Shown piece after piece: positions 13,216 to 14,815 of a DNA stretch of 14,815 bases. This stretch comes from Altererythrobacter sp. Lineage in GTDB: Bacteria > Pseudomonadota > Alphaproteobacteria > Sphingomonadales > Sphingomonadaceae. Under the pieces are notes generated by a model that saw only the letters and a list, made by a program, of their open reading frames with translations, did not search any database and was not told where the DNA came from. The first letter of the stretch is position 1. Every line of letters begins with the position of its first letter. Position numbers and translations under genes: made by a program. Location of the stretch: positions 1 to 14,815 of the forward strand of contig WTKI01000376.1 of the NCBI GenBank assembly GCA_011524425.1, given 5' to 3'.

Positions 13216-13546
13216 CGGTAGGACAATACTGCCCTGTAACGCCGGGCGCATCCATCAAATATGCCAGCATCTGTGCGTTTGTGTCCGGCGTGGCCGCGAT
13301 CACATTAACACGGGTCGGCGCATATTTGCGCGCCAAATCCCGCGCGAGTGACCGGCGCCAGTCATCATGATCCTTGCCGGCTGGCGGGAGCTGGATAACC
13401 AGCAATTCTAGCGATCCATCTTCCAGCATATCGCGCGTATCCGCGAGATACTCGGCATAAAAAGCTTCAGCCGCATCGAGCGGCGCGTCGGGCAAAGCGC
13501 CGACTTCCAACGCTGCAAACTTCTCAGTCGGATCGCCCGTGGTCAC
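13208..13546 (-). CDS. Short-chain-dehydrogenase-like C-terminal fragment protein, between folB and moaA
   Basis: A 112-residue protein with a GTG start inside the folB stop (GTGA, four-base overlap) and a stop inside moaA. Its C-terminal half reads like the end of an SDR: SLARDLARKYAPTRVNVIAATPD resembles the SDR segment sLAxELAPxxIRVNAIaPG, and YLMDAPGVTGQ resembles YLLDAPSVTGQ that precedes the final strand. The N-terminal Gly-rich NAD(P) motif is absent, and no Tyr occupies the catalytic position before the aligned helix (a Lys lies one residue out of register). It is therefore probably not an active reductase by itself. FolM-like SDRs often sit beside folB in related bacteria, so this may be a cut-down relative kept for another role. 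Intact reading frame and double overlap argue against a pseudogene. Confidence 0.75.
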   Translation of the reverse strand: MTTGDPTEKFAALEVGALPDAPLDAAEAFYAEYLADTRDMLEDGSLELLVIQLPPAGKDHDDWRRSLARDLARKYAPTRVNVIAATPDTNAQMLAYLMDAPGVTGQYCPTDD

Positions 13547-13914
13547 TTGCGCTCCCGGTGCAAAGTGATGCCGATTTTCTCATTGGCTTCCGCAATAGCA
13601 AGCTTCACAATCTTTACAGTGATCGCTTCCACGCGCGCATCCTGCACGAACAGCGTTTCGCAAATGTGGTCCGCCACCGCTTCGATCAGCTTGAAATGCA
13701 CGCCTTCAGGAAGCGCGTCAGAGGCCGCGAACTTCAGATCCATATAATTCTTGCTCGCTTCAAGCGGGGTGTCAGGCTCGTAGCGATCCTCGACCGTCAA
13801 GCGGACCTGAATGGTAATGCGCAAGGGCTGCGGCTTGCCGGTTTCTTCAGAATAGATGCCGGTGAGCACGTCGTGCTCGAAATCGGCCACTTCCAGGATC
13901 AGCGAATCGTTCAT
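13543..13914 (-). CDS. folB: Dihydroneopterin aldolase (FolB)
   Basis: A 123-residue enzyme of folate synthesis that splits 7,8-dihydroneopterin to 6-hydroxymethyl-dihydropterin and glycolaldehyde (EC 4.1.2.25). Seen: the short beta-rich fold with GIYSEETGKPQPLRITIQVRL (19-39), HFKLIEAVADHICETLF (73-89), and VKIVKLAIAEANEKIGI (99-115), matching the FolB/FolX family. FolX (epimerase) cannot be excluded outright, but the typical FolB operon position makes FolB likelier. It starts nine bases after the methyltransferase stop and overlaps the next gene by four bases. Confidence 0.9.
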   Translation of the reverse strand: MNDSLILEVADFEHDVLTGIYSEETGKPQPLRITIQVRLTVEDRYEPDTPLEASKNYMDLKFAASDALPEGVHFKLIEAVADHICETLFVQDARVEAITVKIVKLAIAEANEKIGITLHRERK

Positions 13915-13923
13915 GCCCGCGTC

Positions 13924-14814
13924 TTACCCCTTATTCGACCAGCGTGCGAAGATTGCAGTCGGAAGAAGCCGCGCGCCCTCCCCTGTTTCTTGAACCGCCA
14001 GGTCGCCATGCTCGATAGTGCCGGGCAGATCAGCAAAGTGCTCAGCCAGCAAACCGCCTAGGGACAGGCTGCTCATCCGCACAGCATAGACAGTGAGGAA
14101 CAGGAACCGGCTGTCAGTGCCCAGCAACTTGCGGCAATCCGCGATCAGTTGCGGCAAGCCCTCTTCCAAGCGCCAAGTCTCGTTCTTGGGCCCGCGTCCG
14201 AATTTAGGCGGATCGAGAATGATACCGTCATAGCAATTGCCGCGCCGAACCTCTCTTGCGGTAAATTTGGCCGCGTCATCGACCAGCCAACGGATCGGGC
14301 GGTCTTCCATGCCAGACAGTGCGGCATTTGCGCGCGCCTGCGCAACTGACTTCTTGCTCGCATCAACATGCGTCACGCGCCCGTGCTGGCTCAACGCGAG
14401 CGAGCCAACACCGGTATAACCGAACAGGTTGAGGGTTTCCGCTTCATCGCGGCCTTGCAGCTGCTCTCCCATCCAATCCCAAACCGGAGCCATATCGGGG
14501 AAGAATTGCAAATGGCGGAAGGGTGGTGGCTGAACGGCAAAGCGCACATCATTCCACTCTGCTTGCCAGCCGGTTTCTGGAACATCAGACGAAAGCTGCC
14601 AGCGCCCGCCCCCGTCTTCGTCCGAGCCGGGCGTAAATTCGCCATCGGACCGCCAATCGGAAAAGCGCGGACTCCACATGGCCTGCGGTTCAGGCCGAAT
14701 GAATTGCAAGCCGCCAAAGCTTTCCAGCTTTCGCCCGTGGCCGCTGTCGAGCAAGCGGTAATCTTCCCACCCCTCGCCCACCATAAGCACCGGCTGTTGC
14801 AGCAGCTCAGCCAT
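13924..14814 (-). CDS. Class I SAM-dependent rRNA methyltransferase, RlmI/RlmK-like
   Basis: A 296-residue methyltransferase. Seen: motif I LNLFGYTGVGSLAL (about 128-141), the acidic VTHVDASKKS (146-155), and motif IV YDGIILDPPKFGRGP (194-208), the DPPKF form found in RlmI-type 23S rRNA m5C and RlmK-type m7G enzymes. It lacks the N-terminal PUA domain of E. coli RlmI, so the target cannot be fixed. The ATG at 14814 is one base from the right edge, so the upstream Shine-Dalgarno cannot be inspected and a longer start beyond the window is possible. It is the first visible gene of the folB-moa operon, nine bases from folB. Confidence 0.85.
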   Translation of the reverse strand: MAELLQQPVLMVGEGWEDYRLLDSGHGRKLESFGGLQFIRPEPQAMWSPRFSDWRSDGEFTPGSDEDGGGRWQLSSDVPETGWQAEWNDVRFAVQPPPFRHLQFFPDMAPVWDWMGEQLQGRDEAETLNLFGYTGVGSLALSQHGRVTHVDASKKSVAQARANAALSGMEDRPIRWLVDDAAKFTAREVRRGNCYDGIILDPPKFGRGPKNETWRLEEGLPQLIADCRKLLGTDSRFLFLTVYAVRMSSLSLGGLLAEHFADLPGTIEHGDLAVQETGEGARLLPTAIFARWSNKG

Positions 14815-14815
14815 T

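Noticed and set aside
13558..14061. 167-residue plus-strand ORF
   Set aside because: Antisense to folB and the methyltransferase end, both clear genes; no ribosome site or recognisable motif.

Overview
The window looks like chromosomal DNA of an alphaproteobacterium, most likely a sphingomonad of the Erythrobacteraceae type. This is judged from the protein flavour (L21 with a long Lys/Ala tail, 17-kDa-type glycine-zipper protein, rplU-rpmA-GNAT order, PF10118 metal-dependent hydrolase beside a TetR regulator), from moderate GC and from dense packing. I see no tRNA, rRNA, CRISPR array, insertion sequence or phage gene. The assignment is by recognition, not by a search.

Left part (1-4512). The 3' end of an unidentified gene (ends at 125) is followed by a low-GC leader and astD (succinylglutamate semialdehyde dehydrogenase, arginine catabolism). 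The astD frame has no ATG, GTG or TTG in its expected N-terminal region and appears to start at an ATT codon behind a good Shine-Dalgarno sequence. A 175-base structured spacer separates astD from a convergent periplasmic glycine-zipper protein. Divergent from that is rarD, a ten-TM EamA-type permease whose stop codon overlaps tail-to-tail with that of pyrC (dihydroorotase, minus strand).

Middle part (4580-9507). A probable operon on the plus strand pairs an orphan ATP-grasp ligase with ygfZ, the folate-binding Fe-S maintenance protein. A TetR regulator and a ferritin-like predicted metal-dependent hydrolase are divergent and share a spacer holding a near-perfect palindrome over a TTGACA box. 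A strong bidirectional terminator separates the hydrolase from the minus-strand rplU-rpmA-GNAT group, whose inter-gene RNA contains several hairpins.

Right part (9739-14814). A small lipoprotein gene is translationally coupled to an FNR-type regulator with four correctly placed cysteines. Convergent to it is a small membrane-protein gene with a perfect FNR box (TTGAT-N4-ATCAA) upstream. Behind that lies a tightly overlapped minus-strand operon: a RlmI-like methyltransferase, folB, a 112-residue protein that reads like the C-terminal third of a short-chain dehydrogenase, then moaA, moaD and moaE. These join folate and molybdopterin synthesis, two pathways that start from GTP, in one transcript next to an oxygen-sensing regulator.

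Most distinctive items: the ATT start of astD with a possible Arg-codon leader peptide, the stand-alone SDR fragment between folB and moaA, the FNR box next to fnr, and competing RNA pairings between rpmA and the GNAT gene. No clear multi-gene defence or mobile system is present.
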